From contig OZ253569.1 in the NCBI GenBank assembly GCA_965262875.1, positions 1,178,001 through 1,242,000 on the forward strand: 64,000 nucleotides of DNA, read 5' to 3'. Below, piece by piece: positions 53,030 to 63,213 of this stretch. The translations under genes were made by a program, and so were the position numbers. How positions within the stretch are numbered: the stretch's first letter is position 1; each line of letters begins with the position of its first letter. This stretch comes from JBALVT01 sp965262875. Lineage in GTDB: Bacteria; Pseudomonadota; Gammaproteobacteria; Pseudomonadales; Halieaceae. The notes below the pieces were generated by a model. The model did not search any database. It worked only from the letters and a program-made list of their open reading frames with translations, and had not been told where the DNA came from.

Positions 53030-53975
53030 AATGGGCACAATCGGCTTCGGCCTGTTTATTATTCTCGCTGCCGTGGGTGGCGCGGCTTTTCTAACCTGGT
53101 TTGAAAGGCGGCTACTTGGGATATGGCAGGATCGCTACGGCCCCAATCGTCTCGGCCCCTTTGGGGTGTTTCAGGTTCTGGCCGATATGCTAAAGCTGCT
53201 CACCAAGGACGACTGGATTCCGCCCTTCGCGGACCGGGTGGTTTTTGTTTTTGCACCCACCGCCATCGTAGTGGCGATGATGTTGGGTTTTGCAGTAGTG
53301 CCTTTTAGCCCTGATTTATACGTTATCGATCTCAACATTGGACTACTATTCTTTCTCGGTATGACTTCCTTAGCAGTTTACAGCGTGCTCTTGGGCGGGC
53401 TCGCATCCAACAACAAGTACGCCCTTTTAGGGGGCCTGCGCAGTGCAGCGCAAATGGTTAGCTACGAAGTGTTCATGGGCCTGTCTCTTATGGGTGTCGT
53501 TATGCTCACCGGAAGCTTTAGCATGCGCGATATCGTCGAAGCGCAACGCGACATGTGGTATTGCATCCCACAATTTCTCGGACTCTATGTATTCATCATC
53601 GCCGGTATAGCTGAAAGTCACCGGCTCCCCTTCGACCTCCCGGAGGCGGAACATGAATTGACCGCCGGTTTTCACACCGAATACGGTGGGATGAAGTTCG
53701 CGATGTTTATGCTCGGAGAATATCTCGGCCTGATACTAATTTGCTGCATGATCGCGACGCTCTTTTTTGGCGGATGGCTGGGTCCCTGGCTACCTCCTGT
53801 TGTGTGGTTCTGCCTGAAAGTCGCGCTGTTGATATGCTTTTTCATTCTTCTGCGTGCAGCGATCCCAAGGCCTCGCTACGACCAATTAATGTCCCTGGGC
53901 TGGAAATACATGCTGCCCCTGACTCTTTTCAACTTGTTGCTTACCGGCGCCATAGCGCTGGCCCTGGAGGGATAG
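53022..53975 (+). CDS. nuoH: NADH-quinone oxidoreductase subunit H
   Basis: 317 residues from ATG 53022, chosen because GGAGG ends seven bases upstream; 53010 has no such site. Eight or nine transmembrane helices. Quinone-chamber loops are conserved: FERRLLGIWQDRYGPNRLGP and GIAESHRLPFDLPEAEHELT, then GFHTEYGGMKFAMFMLGEY. Connects the quinone site to the proton-pumping arm. Overlaps the nuoG end by eight bases. Intact. Confidence 0.97.
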   Translation: MSEMGTIGFGLFIILAAVGGAAFLTWFERRLLGIWQDRYGPNRLGPFGVFQVLADMLKLLTKDDWIPPFADRVVFVFAPTAIVVAMMLGFAVVPFSPDLYVIDLNIGLLFFLGMTSLAVYSVLLGGLASNNKYALLGGLRSAAQMVSYEVFMGLSLMGVVMLTGSFSMRDIVEAQRDMWYCIPQFLGLYVFIIAGIAESHRLPFDLPEAEHELTAGFHTEYGGMKFAMFMLGEYLGLILICCMIATLFFGGWLGPWLPPVVWFCLKVALLICFFILLRAAIPRPRYDQLMSLGWKYMLPLTLFNLLLTGAIALALEG

Positions 53976-53978
53976 GGA

Positions 53979-54506
53979 ATGTTCATATCCCTGCGCAGCC
54001 AGCTCACCACCATTTGGACGATACTGCAGCATAGTTTTACCCCCGCGGAGACTGTCCAATATCCCGAAGAAAAGCCGTATTTGGCTCCCCGGTATCGCGG
54101 CCGGATTGTGTTGACCAATGATCCAGATGGAGACGAGCGTTGCGTCGCCTGCAATTTATGCGCGGTGGCCTGCCCCGTCGATTGCATCGCGCTACAACAA
54201 GGTGTGAGAGACGATGGCCGGTGGTATCCGGAGTTTTTCCGTATCAATTTTTCGCGCTGCATTATGTGCGGCATGTGTGAAGAGGCCTGCCCCACCAACG
54301 CCATACAGCTCACTCCCGATTTCGAAATGTGTGAGTATGACCGGCAAAATATGGTCTACGAGAAAGAGCACCTGCAGATCAACGGGACTGGTAAATACCA
54401 CGACTATAACTTTTACCGCGTGTCGGGATTGGCAATTGAAGGGAAAGATAAGGGACAAGCGCAAAATGAAGCTCAACCCATTGACGTAAAGAGCCTGCTG
54501 CCATGA
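53979..54506 (+). CDS. nuoI: NADH-quinone oxidoreductase subunit I
   Basis: 175 residues; GGAGGG is nine bases before ATG 53979. Two [4Fe-4S] clusters (N6a, N6b): Cys55, 58, 61, 65 and Cys94, 97, 100, 104 (RCVACNLCAVACPVDC, RCIMCGMCEEACPTNA). Carries electrons toward NuoB. Its stop overlaps nuoJ (ATGA). Intact. Confidence 0.97.
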   Translation: MFISLRSQLTTIWTILQHSFTPAETVQYPEEKPYLAPRYRGRIVLTNDPDGDERCVACNLCAVACPVDCIALQQGVRDDGRWYPEFFRINFSRCIMCGMCEEACPTNAIQLTPDFEMCEYDRQNMVYEKEHLQINGTGKYHDYNFYRVSGLAIEGKDKGQAQNEAQPIDVKSLLP

Positions 54507-55015
54507 TGGAGGTTCTCTTTTATATCGCTTCGACCGTCGCGCTCTGCGCCACCGGGCTCGCCCTGAGTCGCAGCAATGCAACTCATGCACTTATCTACTT
54601 GATCGTTTCACTTCTTGCCGTCGCGGTTATGTTCTTTCTTTTGGGTGCTCCCTTTGCAGCCGCTCTGGAAATTTTGATTTACGCTGGCGCGATCATGGTT
54701 TTGTTTGTGTTCGTGATAATGATGTTAAACCTCGGAGCCGAGGGAGATGCGCGAGAACGGGCTTCATTGAGTCCCCGTAACTGGGTGCTACCTGGAATTA
54801 TGTCGACCCTACTTTTTGTAGAACTGCTATTTGCACTCTCGCACAGTTCAGACTCCATTTCCGGAGTTGTTGTTGACCCCAAAACCGTGGGACTAGCACT
54901 GTTTGGACCCTATGTACTGGCAGTAGAAATCGCCTCAATGTTACTGCTGGCCGGACTAGTAGGAGCCTATCATTTGGGCCGCCGTTTTCTCGTTCGCGAC
55001 GGGGAGGATGACTGA
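54503..55015 (+). CDS. nuoJ: NADH-quinone oxidoreductase subunit J
   Basis: 170 residues, five transmembrane helices. Conserved NuoJ helix EILIYAGAIMVLFVFVIMML followed by N-x-G. ATG 54503 overlaps the nuoI stop and the stop overlaps nuoK. Membrane arm, next to the quinone entry. Intact. Confidence 0.95.
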   Translation: MMEVLFYIASTVALCATGLALSRSNATHALIYLIVSLLAVAVMFFLLGAPFAAALEILIYAGAIMVLFVFVIMMLNLGAEGDARERASLSPRNWVLPGIMSTLLFVELLFALSHSSDSISGVVVDPKTVGLALFGPYVLAVEIASMLLLAGLVGAYHLGRRFLVRDGEDD

Positions 55016-55329
55016 TGGGCGGTCTGAATGTACCTTTAGAACATGTACTACTTCTGGCATCCCTCTTGTTTTGCCTGGGTCTGCTCGGGCTTATGCTGCG
55101 ACGGAATATCATTTTCATGCTCATGTCCCTGGAGGTAATGTTGAACGCGGCTGCACTTGCTTTCGTCGCCGCCGGTGCCAATTGGGGCCAGGCAGATGGG
55201 CAAATCGTATTCATGATAATCCTGAGTGTGGCCGCGGCGGAAGTTGCAGTCGGCCTCGGCCTCGTCCTCCAGATCCAGCGTCGCTTCAAGACACTGGACA
55301 TGGACGCGGCGAATAGGTTGCGGGGTTAA
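55015..55329 (+). CDS. nuoK: NADH-quinone oxidoreductase subunit K
   Basis: 104 residues, three transmembrane helices, including the conserved glutamates of FMLMSLEVMLNAAALAF and SVAAAEVAVGLGLVLQIQR used in proton transfer. ATG 55015 overlaps the nuoJ stop; nuoL begins six bases after the stop. Intact. Confidence 0.96.
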   Translation: MGGLNVPLEHVLLLASLLFCLGLLGLMLRRNIIFMLMSLEVMLNAAALAFVAAGANWGQADGQIVFMIILSVAAAEVAVGLGLVLQIQRRFKTLDMDAANRLRG

Positions 55330-55335
55330 CGAACG

Positions 55336-57171
55336 ATGAACCTACTTCCAATCATTCCGCTGCTACCCTTATGCAGTGCTGTTGCGTTAATGATGTCCAC
55401 AGGCCGAATGCCAAAAGCAATGGTGACGATCCTGGGAGCGGGATCGGTTGGCTTGGCTGCGTTGTGTGTCGCCTCGGTGGCCGCCGATTTTCTTGCCGAT
55501 GAACAGGTCATTCAAATTACCTTGTGGACTTGGATGGCTGTGGAGAACTTTACTCCCGGAATCGCATTTTATGTCGATGGCCTCACGATTGTGATGATGT
55601 CGGTTATTACCGGGGTGGGCTTCCTGATCCACCTGTATTCCCTCGAGTTTATGGCTGACGATGAGTCTTTCTGCCGTTACTTTGCCTACATGAACCTGTT
55701 TGTCGCCGCAATGCTTGTTCTGGTGATGGCGGATAACCTACTGCTTTTGTATCTGGGATGGGAAGGTGTGGGCGTGTGTTCCTACCTACTGGTGGGTTTC
55801 TGGTATCGCGATGCCAACAATGGCAAAGCGGCGCGCAAAGCATTTGTTGTCACCCGAGTTGGCGATACAGCGATGGCGCTCGGTTTGCTTTTACTATTCA
55901 CCGAACTGGGCACGCTGGAGATTCAGGCACTGATGTCTGAAGCCGCCATCAATTGGGAAGTCGGTGGAGTCTTGCCTACCTTGGCTACCGCACTGCTACT
56001 GGGTGGGGCCGTCGGAAAGTCAGCCCAACTCCCTCTACATACCTGGCTACCCGATGCCATGGCCGGTCCCACGCCGGTAAGCGCCTTAATACACGCGGCG
56101 ACCATGGTGACTGCGGGGGTTTACCTCATTGCCCGCACACACGGTTTGTTTCTACTCGCGCCCGCCACGATGGAAGTCGTGGCCTGGGTTGGATTGCTCA
56201 CCCTGCTGCTGGCCGCTTTTACGGCCCTGGTCCAGAGCGATATCAAGCGCATTCTCGCATTCTCCACGATCAGTCAAATCGGCTACATGTTTATGGCTAT
56301 GGGTGTAGGCGCATTCAGTGCAGGGATCTTCCATCTAATGACTCACGCTTTTTTCAAGGCCTTATTGTTCCTGGCCGCTGGCGCTGTCATTCACTGTCTA
56401 CATCACGAACACAACATTTTCAAAATGGGTGGGCTTCGAACGCGCATTCCCGTGGTGTTCTGGAGTTTTGTATTTGGCTCGGCAGCACTGGCCGCCCTGC
56501 CCTTAACTTCAGGGTTCTTCAGCAAAGATGCCATATTACTTTCCGCCTGGAATCAAGCTGACATCGGAGCCTGGCTTTGGGGTGGAGGAGTGTTGGGCGC
56601 ACTGCTGACATCCATTTACAGCTTCCGCTTGGTATTCATAGTCTTTTTCGGCCCCGCGAATACGGAGCCGGACAGACAGCCGGGGTGGAAGATGGCAACC
56701 CCACTCATAATGCTGTGCGTGTTATCCGTTTTAGGAGGCGCGATTGCGTTGCCACTGTTGGGGGTATTCCCCGAATCTGGCGACATCGAAATTAACCATA
56801 CAGTTGAGTACATCTCCATCGCCGCCCCGCTGGTGGGGCTGTGCATCGCATATTTTCCATTCCTGGGGCGTCAGGTTTCCATTGCACCACTTGCCGACAG
56901 CGGTATCGGAACATGGCTCCAGGAATTTTGGCGCAGCGGATGGCAAATGGATGGACTGTACAACCTAATCCTGGTGCGTCCTTTCACTACACTATCTCAC
57001 TGGTGGCGCAATGAACCAGTCGATTTGATCTACAACGGCATTGTAGCCGTGAGCCAATGGTCACACCGGGGCCTGGCAACGCTACAAACCGGTGAACTTC
57101 GCTGGTATGCCACCACGATGGTATTTGGTTTTGTCTTGCTCGGCCTTGTGATGCTGAGGAACGCATCGTGA
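55336..57171 (+). CDS. nuoL: NADH-quinone oxidoreductase subunit L (antiporter-like)
   Basis: 611 residues, about 15 transmembrane helices and the long lateral helix at the C-terminus. Antiporter-fold motifs: LLLYLGWEGVGVCSYLLVGF, KSAQLPLHTWLPDAMAGPTP, VSALIHAATMVTAGVYLIAR and FTALVQSDIKRILAFSTISQ, with the key Glu and Lys residues present. Distal proton-pumping subunit. Overlaps nuoM by four bases. Intact. Confidence 0.97.
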   Translation: MNLLPIIPLLPLCSAVALMMSTGRMPKAMVTILGAGSVGLAALCVASVAADFLADEQVIQITLWTWMAVENFTPGIAFYVDGLTIVMMSVITGVGFLIHLYSLEFMADDESFCRYFAYMNLFVAAMLVLVMADNLLLLYLGWEGVGVCSYLLVGFWYRDANNGKAARKAFVVTRVGDTAMALGLLLLFTELGTLEIQALMSEAAINWEVGGVLPTLATALLLGGAVGKSAQLPLHTWLPDAMAGPTPVSALIHAATMVTAGVYLIARTHGLFLLAPATMEVVAWVGLLTLLLAAFTALVQSDIKRILAFSTISQIGYMFMAMGVGAFSAGIFHLMTHAFFKALLFLAAGAVIHCLHHEHNIFKMGGLRTRIPVVFWSFVFGSAALAALPLTSGFFSKDAILLSAWNQADIGAWLWGGGVLGALLTSIYSFRLVFIVFFGPANTEPDRQPGWKMATPLIMLCVLSVLGGAIALPLLGVFPESGDIEINHTVEYISIAAPLVGLCIAYFPFLGRQVSIAPLADSGIGTWLQEFWRSGWQMDGLYNLILVRPFTTLSHWWRNEPVDLIYNGIVAVSQWSHRGLATLQTGELRWYATTMVFGFVLLGLVMLRNAS

Positions 57172-58691
57172 GTATGACAATACTACTGCTGATACTCGTT
57201 GCAGGCGGGCTAATCGCCTGGCTTAGCGAGCGCATTAACCCGGATTTGCCGCGCGCCATGTCGCTGGTGGTAATTTCCATAGCGCTTGTATTTCTGCTAA
57301 ACCAAGTGGGTGCTCTGTCCCAGGGTAGCTTTGCCCTGATACCCAACCCGACCGATCCCGGTACCTGGCTGATGCATTTGCAACTGGAGTGGATTCCACG
57401 CTTCGGTATCAGTTTCGAGCTGGCTATGGATGGATTGAGCCTGATGCTGGTGGTGCTGACTCTACTGCTGGGACTCGTCGCCGTTGCCGCATCCTGGGTT
57501 GAGATAGATTTTAAACCTGGTTTGTTCCAGGCCAACATCCTGTGGACCTTGGCCGGGGTCATAGGCGTATTTCTAGCCGTAGATTTATTTCTGTTCTTCC
57601 TTTTCTGGGAAGTGATGCTAATACCCATGTACTTGCTGATCGCGATCTGGGGCCATGAGAAAAAAGCCTACGCTGCGATGAAGTTCTTTATATTTACCCA
57701 GGCATCGGGGCTTCTGATGCTGGTATCTATCATGGTGCTGGCTTGGCAGGGGAACGCGGCTAACGGAAGCTATAGCTTTAGTTACTTTGATCTATTGTCC
57801 CTGGAGCTCAATGGGAAGCTCGGCTTTGCGGTTATGCTCGGCTTTTTCGTTGCTTTCACAGTCAAACTGCCAGTCTTCCCTTTCCACACATGGCTGCCCG
57901 ATGCGCACACCCAGGCACCCACAGCGGGCAGCGTTCTACTGGCAGGTATATTGCTCAAGACCGGAGCATACGGTCTGCTTCGATTTGCCATACCCCTATT
58001 TCCCGAAGCCTCCATGCAGTTCGCGCCGGTGGCCATGGGCCTGGGCGCCGCAGGAGTAATATACGGAGCAATACTTGCGTTCGCCCAAAGTGACTTCAAG
58101 CGCCTGGTCGCTTACAGCAGCGTCAGTCATATGGGTTTTGTACTACTGGGACTTTACGCCTGGAATACCTTGGCGCTGCAAGGTGCCGTAATGCAGATGA
58201 TTGCCCATGGAGTGAGCACTGCGGCGCTATTCATGCTGGCGGGCGCATTGCAACATCGTCTGCATACTCGCGATATGCATCAGATGGGTGGACTGTGGCA
58301 TAACATGCCGCGCATGGGTGCCTGTGCGATGTTCTTTGCAATCGCATCCCTGGGCCTTCCGGGTCTAGGTAATTTCGTTGCCGAATTCTTAATTCTAGCT
58401 GGGCTGTTTGCGGTAAACCCCTGGATCACAGCTATCGCTGCGTTGGGGTTGGTTACGGCCGCCATCTATTCTCTGTGGATGATTCAGCTTACCTTCCAAG
58501 GTGAGCCTGACAGGGATCGCAAACTGCAAGACTTTGCCGGCAGAGAAATGACAACAATGGCTTTTCTAATGGCTGCACTAATTTGGCTTGGGCTCTACCC
58601 GCAGCCGGTTCTCGACATGGCCCAGCCCGTGCTGGAAAGTTTACAATACTCGGTTGGAAGATCGATAGAAATAGTGGGGTCAGGACAATGA
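57168..58691 (+). CDS. nuoM: NADH-quinone oxidoreductase subunit M (antiporter-like)
   Basis: 507 residues from GTG 57168 overlapping the nuoL stop; ATG 57174 is an alternative. FLFFLFWEVMLIPMYLLIAI with the key Glu, KLPVFPFHTWLPDAHTQAPT, LLKTGAYGLLRFAIPLFPEA and FAQSDFKRLVAYSSVSHMGF. About 14 transmembrane helices, proton-pumping subunit. Overlaps nuoN by four bases (ATGA). Intact. Confidence 0.97.
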   Translation: MSMTILLLILVAGGLIAWLSERINPDLPRAMSLVVISIALVFLLNQVGALSQGSFALIPNPTDPGTWLMHLQLEWIPRFGISFELAMDGLSLMLVVLTLLLGLVAVAASWVEIDFKPGLFQANILWTLAGVIGVFLAVDLFLFFLFWEVMLIPMYLLIAIWGHEKKAYAAMKFFIFTQASGLLMLVSIMVLAWQGNAANGSYSFSYFDLLSLELNGKLGFAVMLGFFVAFTVKLPVFPFHTWLPDAHTQAPTAGSVLLAGILLKTGAYGLLRFAIPLFPEASMQFAPVAMGLGAAGVIYGAILAFAQSDFKRLVAYSSVSHMGFVLLGLYAWNTLALQGAVMQMIAHGVSTAALFMLAGALQHRLHTRDMHQMGGLWHNMPRMGACAMFFAIASLGLPGLGNFVAEFLILAGLFAVNPWITAIAALGLVTAAIYSLWMIQLTFQGEPDRDRKLQDFAGREMTTMAFLMAALIWLGLYPQPVLDMAQPVLESLQYSVGRSIEIVGSGQ

Positions 58692-60133
58692 ACGCGGCCG
58701 ATTTTCAGGCCCTTTTACCGGTATTGATACTGGCCGGCGGAGCGACGTTCATCATGCTTCAAATTGCTTTTAAGCGCAGTATTAAGCTTACCAGTGCAAT
58801 GACGCTACTCACATTTCTTGCGGCTGCAATAGCATGTTTTTGGGCTGCGGATGTCGCCCCCAAAATGGTAACGCCGCTGCTAAAGGCCGATCACATGGCC
58901 TTGCTTTTCTGTGCCGTGTTCTCGTTGGCGGGTTTTGTCACGACGGTTCTGTCCGTTGACTACATGGAACAGAGAGGAGATGAGCCCGAAGAGTATTTTC
59001 TATTACTCTTGCTCAGTACCATGGGTGCCTGTGTACTTGCCTATTCAACGCACCTGGTTTCGTTGTTGCTGGGAATGGAACTGCTCTCTGTTGCGTTGTA
59101 CGCCTTGATCGCCTATCCCGATAAATCGATACTTCCCCTGGAAGCGGCCATAAAATACCTGGTGCTCTCGGGTGCGGCATCTGCAACTATGCTGTTCGGC
59201 TTTGCCCTGCTTTACGCGATGACGGGCACTCTGTCTTTTTCTGAACTCGGAGTTCGATTAGCTGCTACCGAAACTAGCAATGCGATATCGCTATGCGCTG
59301 CAGCACTGGTGTTTGCCGGGCTGGGCTTCAAACTGTCGCTGGTGCCTTTCCATATGTGGACCCCGGATGTCTATGAAGGCGCCCCATCGCCCGTTACGGG
59401 ATTCCTAGCGAGCGTTTCAAAGGCCGCAGTTTTTCTCGCCTTGCTTCGCTGGTTTTTGGAATCAAATCTCTTTCAGTTTCCTGCCCTGATCAAAATCATG
59501 GGTTTGATCGCAATTCTTAGTATGATTATGGGAAATCTCTTGGCGCTACAACAGGACAATATAAAGCGCCTGTTGGCTTACTCCTCTATTGCCCATATGG
59601 GCTACCTCATTATTATTTTTATGGCGGCTGGGAATATTCACAACCGTGCGCTGGCCACAGAGGCAGCCATCTACTATTTGATCGCCTACACGGTGACAAC
59701 GCTAGCCGCATTTGGCGTGCTCGCACTCATATCGGCCGAGCAAAGTGATCGGGAGAAAGTGGAGATCCATCATCTGGCGGGTCTACTGTGGCAGCGCCCA
59801 CTGCTGGCCAGCCTGATGCTAGTTGCTTTACTTTCTCTGGCCGGGATACCACTCACCGCAGGATTTATCGGAAAATTTTATATATTGAGTGCAGCTGTAA
59901 GTGGTTATCACTGGGGGCTATTGGCAAGCTTGGTTCTCGGCAGTGCAATCGGCATCTACTACTACTTGCGCATTGTATTCCACATGACGAAAAAGCCAGA
60001 CGAGCACCACTATCAGGTCAACGCAACCCAGTCCTGGATGGTTCGCGCGGTGTCCGCATCACTTATTCTAGGTATCTTACTCCTGGGGACGGCGCCGCAG
60101 CCCCTAATGGCGTATATAAGGTCTATACTATAG
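58688..60133 (+). CDS. nuoN: NADH-quinone oxidoreductase subunit N (antiporter-like)
   Basis: 481 residues from ATG 58688, overlapping the nuoM stop; upstream in-frame starts lie inside nuoM and are rejected. LGMELLSVALYALIAYPDKS with the key Glu, KLSLVPFHMWTPDVYEGAPS, PVTGFLASVSKAAVFLALLR and LQQDNIKRLLAYSSIAHMGY. Fourteen transmembrane helices. Last subunit of the operon. Intact. Confidence 0.97.
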   Translation: MNAADFQALLPVLILAGGATFIMLQIAFKRSIKLTSAMTLLTFLAAAIACFWAADVAPKMVTPLLKADHMALLFCAVFSLAGFVTTVLSVDYMEQRGDEPEEYFLLLLLSTMGACVLAYSTHLVSLLLGMELLSVALYALIAYPDKSILPLEAAIKYLVLSGAASATMLFGFALLYAMTGTLSFSELGVRLAATETSNAISLCAAALVFAGLGFKLSLVPFHMWTPDVYEGAPSPVTGFLASVSKAAVFLALLRWFLESNLFQFPALIKIMGLIAILSMIMGNLLALQQDNIKRLLAYSSIAHMGYLIIIFMAAGNIHNRALATEAAIYYLIAYTVTTLAAFGVLALISAEQSDREKVEIHHLAGLLWQRPLLASLMLVALLSLAGIPLTAGFIGKFYILSAAVSGYHWGLLASLVLGSAIGIYYYLRIVFHMTKKPDEHHYQVNATQSWMVRAVSASLILGILLLGTAPQPLMAYIRSIL

Positions 60134-60157
60134 TCAGGTTATATCAGGGAGATAGAA

Positions 60158-60559
60158 ATGCTTCAATCAGTTAACCTTCGCGACTACATGCAGACAAATC
60201 CCGTTAAAGTTCGGGAAGACGATAATGTACTGGAAGCTATGCAGGTCATTATCGACAATAAAATCTCTGGTGTCTGCGTCATCGATTCCGAACAAAAACT
60301 GGTTGGAATTCTGTCGGAGCTCGACTGCCTCAGAGCAGTACTAAGTGCCGTTTACAATGAAGGCGGTGTTGGCAGGGTCAAAGATTACATGGCAAGTGAC
60401 AGTCTAGTAGTCGCACACCCCAATGAAGATATCGTCGACGTTGCCCAGGATATGCTGCTCAAGAACAAGCGGCGCCGACCGGTCGTGGAAGATGGCAAGT
60501 TGGTGGGTCAGATTACCTGTCGGCAATTACTGAGCGCAGTTAAAAAGTTTCAAAGCTGA
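60158..60559 (+). CDS. Tandem CBS-domain protein, linked to the nuo operon
   Basis: 133 residues; AGGGAG lies about eight bases before ATG 60158 and the gene starts 24 bp after nuoN with no terminator between, so it is probably transcribed with complex I. Two CBS motifs: NLRDYMQTNPVKVREDDNVL, GVCVIDSEQKLVGILSELDC and VKDYMASDSLVVAHPNEDIV, RRRPVVEDGKLVGQITCRQL. CBS pairs bind AMP, ATP or SAM and often regulate partners. A link to respiration is suggested only by position. Intact. Confidence 0.88.
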   Translation: MLQSVNLRDYMQTNPVKVREDDNVLEAMQVIIDNKISGVCVIDSEQKLVGILSELDCLRAVLSAVYNEGGVGRVKDYMASDSLVVAHPNEDIVDVAQDMLLKNKRRRPVVEDGKLVGQITCRQLLSAVKKFQS

Positions 60560-60731
60560 GCATACCGCGCACACTCTGAAAATAGGGGTCTTTAAGGGCC
60601 CGCGAAATCTTGACATTTGGATATTCGATCCAAATTGAATCCTTCTATCGTATTGCTGGTCCTGCTGTCGCATAATGTGTTCCAGTGCTCTAAGCCCTCC
60701 TATTCAATTCCCCATATAAGCCACAAATAAT
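60560..60731. other. Intergenic region upstream of tex
   Basis: 172 bp without a gene; should contain the tex promoter. TTGACATTTGG at about 60610 could be a -35 region, with no convincing -10 partner. Confidence 0.35.
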
Positions 60732-62460
60732 ATGATTAAACCGATACCTCAACTCATCGCGGACGAACTCGGCGTGCGTGAAGTTCAGATTAGTGCAGCC
60801 GTAAAACTGTTGGATGAGGGCGCCACGGTGCCTTTCATTTCGAGGTACCGAAAGGAAGTCACCGACGGTCTGGATGACACTCAAATGCGTCGGGTAGAGG
60901 AAAGACTCAACTACCTGCGCGAACTCGATGACCGTCGCCAAACCATACTTAAGAGTGTAGGTGAACAAGGCAAGCTCAGCCCGGAACTGCAACAATCGAT
61001 TTTGGAAGCGGAGACAAAGAATCGACTCGAAGACCTCTACTTTCCCTACAAACAAAAACGTCGTACCAAGGCCCAGATCGCAAAAGAGGCAGGACTTGAA
61101 CCCCTAGCACTCGCGCTTCTTGAGGACCCCAGTTTGGAACCCAAAACGCTGGCCGAAAATTACCTAAACCCTGAGCTTGCGATTGCCGACAGCAAAGCTG
61201 CGTTGGACGGTGCAAAACAAATATTGATGGAGAAGTTCGCAGAAAACGCCGATTTGCTGGCGATGCTTCGTTTATTCCTCCACGAAAATGCCCTGGTCGC
61301 ATCGCGTCTGGTCGATGGCCAGGAGAATGAAGGGGCAAAGTTTAAGGACTATTTCGAGCATACAGAACCATTGTCGAAAACACCTTCACATCGTGCGCTG
61401 GCCATGTTTCGCGGGCGCAACGAGGGCATTCTAAACATCAACTTGATTATGGATGTCGATGAAAAACCCACTGATACACATCCCTGTGAGGCGATGATTG
61501 CCGATTTTTGGCATATTAAATTCCAGGACAGACCAGCGGATAAGTGGCTGGCTGAAGCCGTGCGCTGGACCTGGAGAGTAAAACTTCTGACCCACCTTCA
61601 AACTGACCTGTTCGGCGCACTTCGCGAACTGGCTGAGCGGGAGGCCATTCGTGTTTTCGCCGACAATCTGAAAGATCTGTTACTTGCGGCACCGGCCGGA
61701 GCAAAAGCTACCATCGGACTGGACCCAGGATTGCGTACCGGAGTAAAGGTTGCGGTCGTCGATGCCAACGGCAAAGTACTGGACCACGGTGCGATATTCC
61801 CAACGCTACCTCAGAAACGTACCCAGGAAGCCCAGGCGACACTGCTCCATATGATTCGAAAACACGAAGTAGCGTTGATTGCCATCGGGAACGGCACCGC
61901 CAGTCGGGAGACCGACAAGTTTGTCGGAGATCTACTGAAATCGAACCCGGATTTGAACGTGCAAAAGGTGATAGTCAATGAGGCCGGCGCCTCGATTTAT
62001 TCCTCATCCGAATTGGCCGCAAAGGAGTTCCCCGATTTGGACGTCACCATTCGCGGTGCCGTCTCGATTGCCAGGCGTTTGCAGGATCCCTTGGCGGAAT
62101 TGGTCAAGATTGATCCAAAATCAATTGGGGTGGGGCAGTACCAACACGATGTGAGCCAGGTCAAGTTGGCACGTCAGCTCGACTCGGTCGTTGAGGATTG
62201 TGTAAACGCAGTTGGCGTTGACGTGAATACCGCATCCACCCCATTGTTGGCACGCGTATCGGGACTAAACCAGACCATAGCCGACAATATCGTTTCACTT
62301 AGAGACGCCAATGGCAGCTTTACAAATCGTAAGGCTCTGCTGAAAGTAGCGCGATTCGGTGACAAAACCTTCGAACAAGCAGCGGGCTTTTTACGAGTCA
62401 TGAGTGGTGACAATCCGCTGGATGCCTCAGCCGTACACCCCGAAGCCTATAGCGTGGTGG
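60732..62460 (+). pseudogene. tex: Tex-family transcription accessory protein, cut by IS21 copy C
   Basis: About 576 residues from ATG 60732. Tex features: LLDEGATVPFISRYRKEVTD, ALAMFRGRNEGIL, the YqgF-like nuclease-fold block ATIGLDPGLRTGVKVAVVD, helix-hairpin-helix segments (VDVNTASTPLLARVSGLNQT) and FLRVMSGDNPLDASAVHPEA. Frame ends inside the IS at YSVVV, so the last part, including the C-terminal S1 RNA-binding domain of a protein of about 770 residues, is missing or lies beyond the IS outside the window. Without S1 the protein would bind nucleic acid poorly. The insertion may be recent, because the upstream frame is intact. Confidence 0.93.
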
Positions 62461-62748
62461 TGTAGACGCCACTCCAAAACCGCAGCTATTTGCCGAATTT
62501 TGAAATAGACGGATCTCGGCGTATTAGAATCGGCGCGGTAGAACTGCGGCCCAGTCACACTCAAGAGCGACCAATAAGCAGGCACGATTCAAGCGTAGGG
62601 ACTATAAGAATAAGTGTCGCTGAGAACGGTATGACGCCACCACAGATTTGACGGTCAACGCTGGCGCCATACCCAAAAAAACCGTGCAGGTGCACGACCC
62701 GTTAAGTGTTGCACATAATGGGAATAAATCCAGCCCTCATCGACCTTT

Positions 62749-63174
62749 GTGTCGATGCCATCATCCAGCCGTCTCTACCACTGTTGTCGCTGCTACGCCC
62801 AGGTCATCGTCTGTACCCACTGTGATCGCGGCCAGCGGTATTGCACCGATGGTTGCAGCCAGGAAGCCAGAAAGGAATCCATTAAACGAGCCAGAGCGAA
62901 GTACCAGGCCACTCGCCCGGGTCGCATGAATAATGCCGCTCGCCAACAGCGTTATCGAGAACGGCAACAACAAAAAGTAACGCATCACCGTTCTCTGGCA
63001 ATAATACTCCGTGATCTACTGCAAACCGTGCCTGATGAGATCAAAAGGGCCGATATGCCGGGTAAAACTGACGCCACCGTGCGCTGCCATCACTGTGGCG
63101 CGGTCTGCGGTCCCTTTTTGCGCAGTGATTTTCTGCAGAGCAGTCAGTTCAGGCGCAGATTCCGGCGACATTAG
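62749..63174 (+). CDS. IS21-associated cysteine-rich ORF, copy C
   Basis: 141 residues, same protein as at 14803-15228, with CCRC, CTHCDRGQRYC and CHHCGAVC clusters and the basic middle. Start GTG 62749 or ATG 62755. Confidence 0.63.
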   Translation: MSMPSSSRLYHCCRCYAQVIVCTHCDRGQRYCTDGCSQEARKESIKRARAKYQATRPGRMNNAARQQRYRERQQQKVTHHRSLAIILRDLLQTVPDEIKRADMPGKTDATVRCHHCGAVCGPFLRSDFLQSSQFRRRFRRH

Positions 63175-63213
63175 TGCAGCGGCTGGACAGGAGTCATCAA
63201 TCGGAGGGCAGTC

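Noticed and set aside
55953..56561. 202-codon frame within nuoL
   Set aside because: It overlaps a fully conserved nuoL in another frame, and its Ser/Arg-rich composition is typical of shadow frames.
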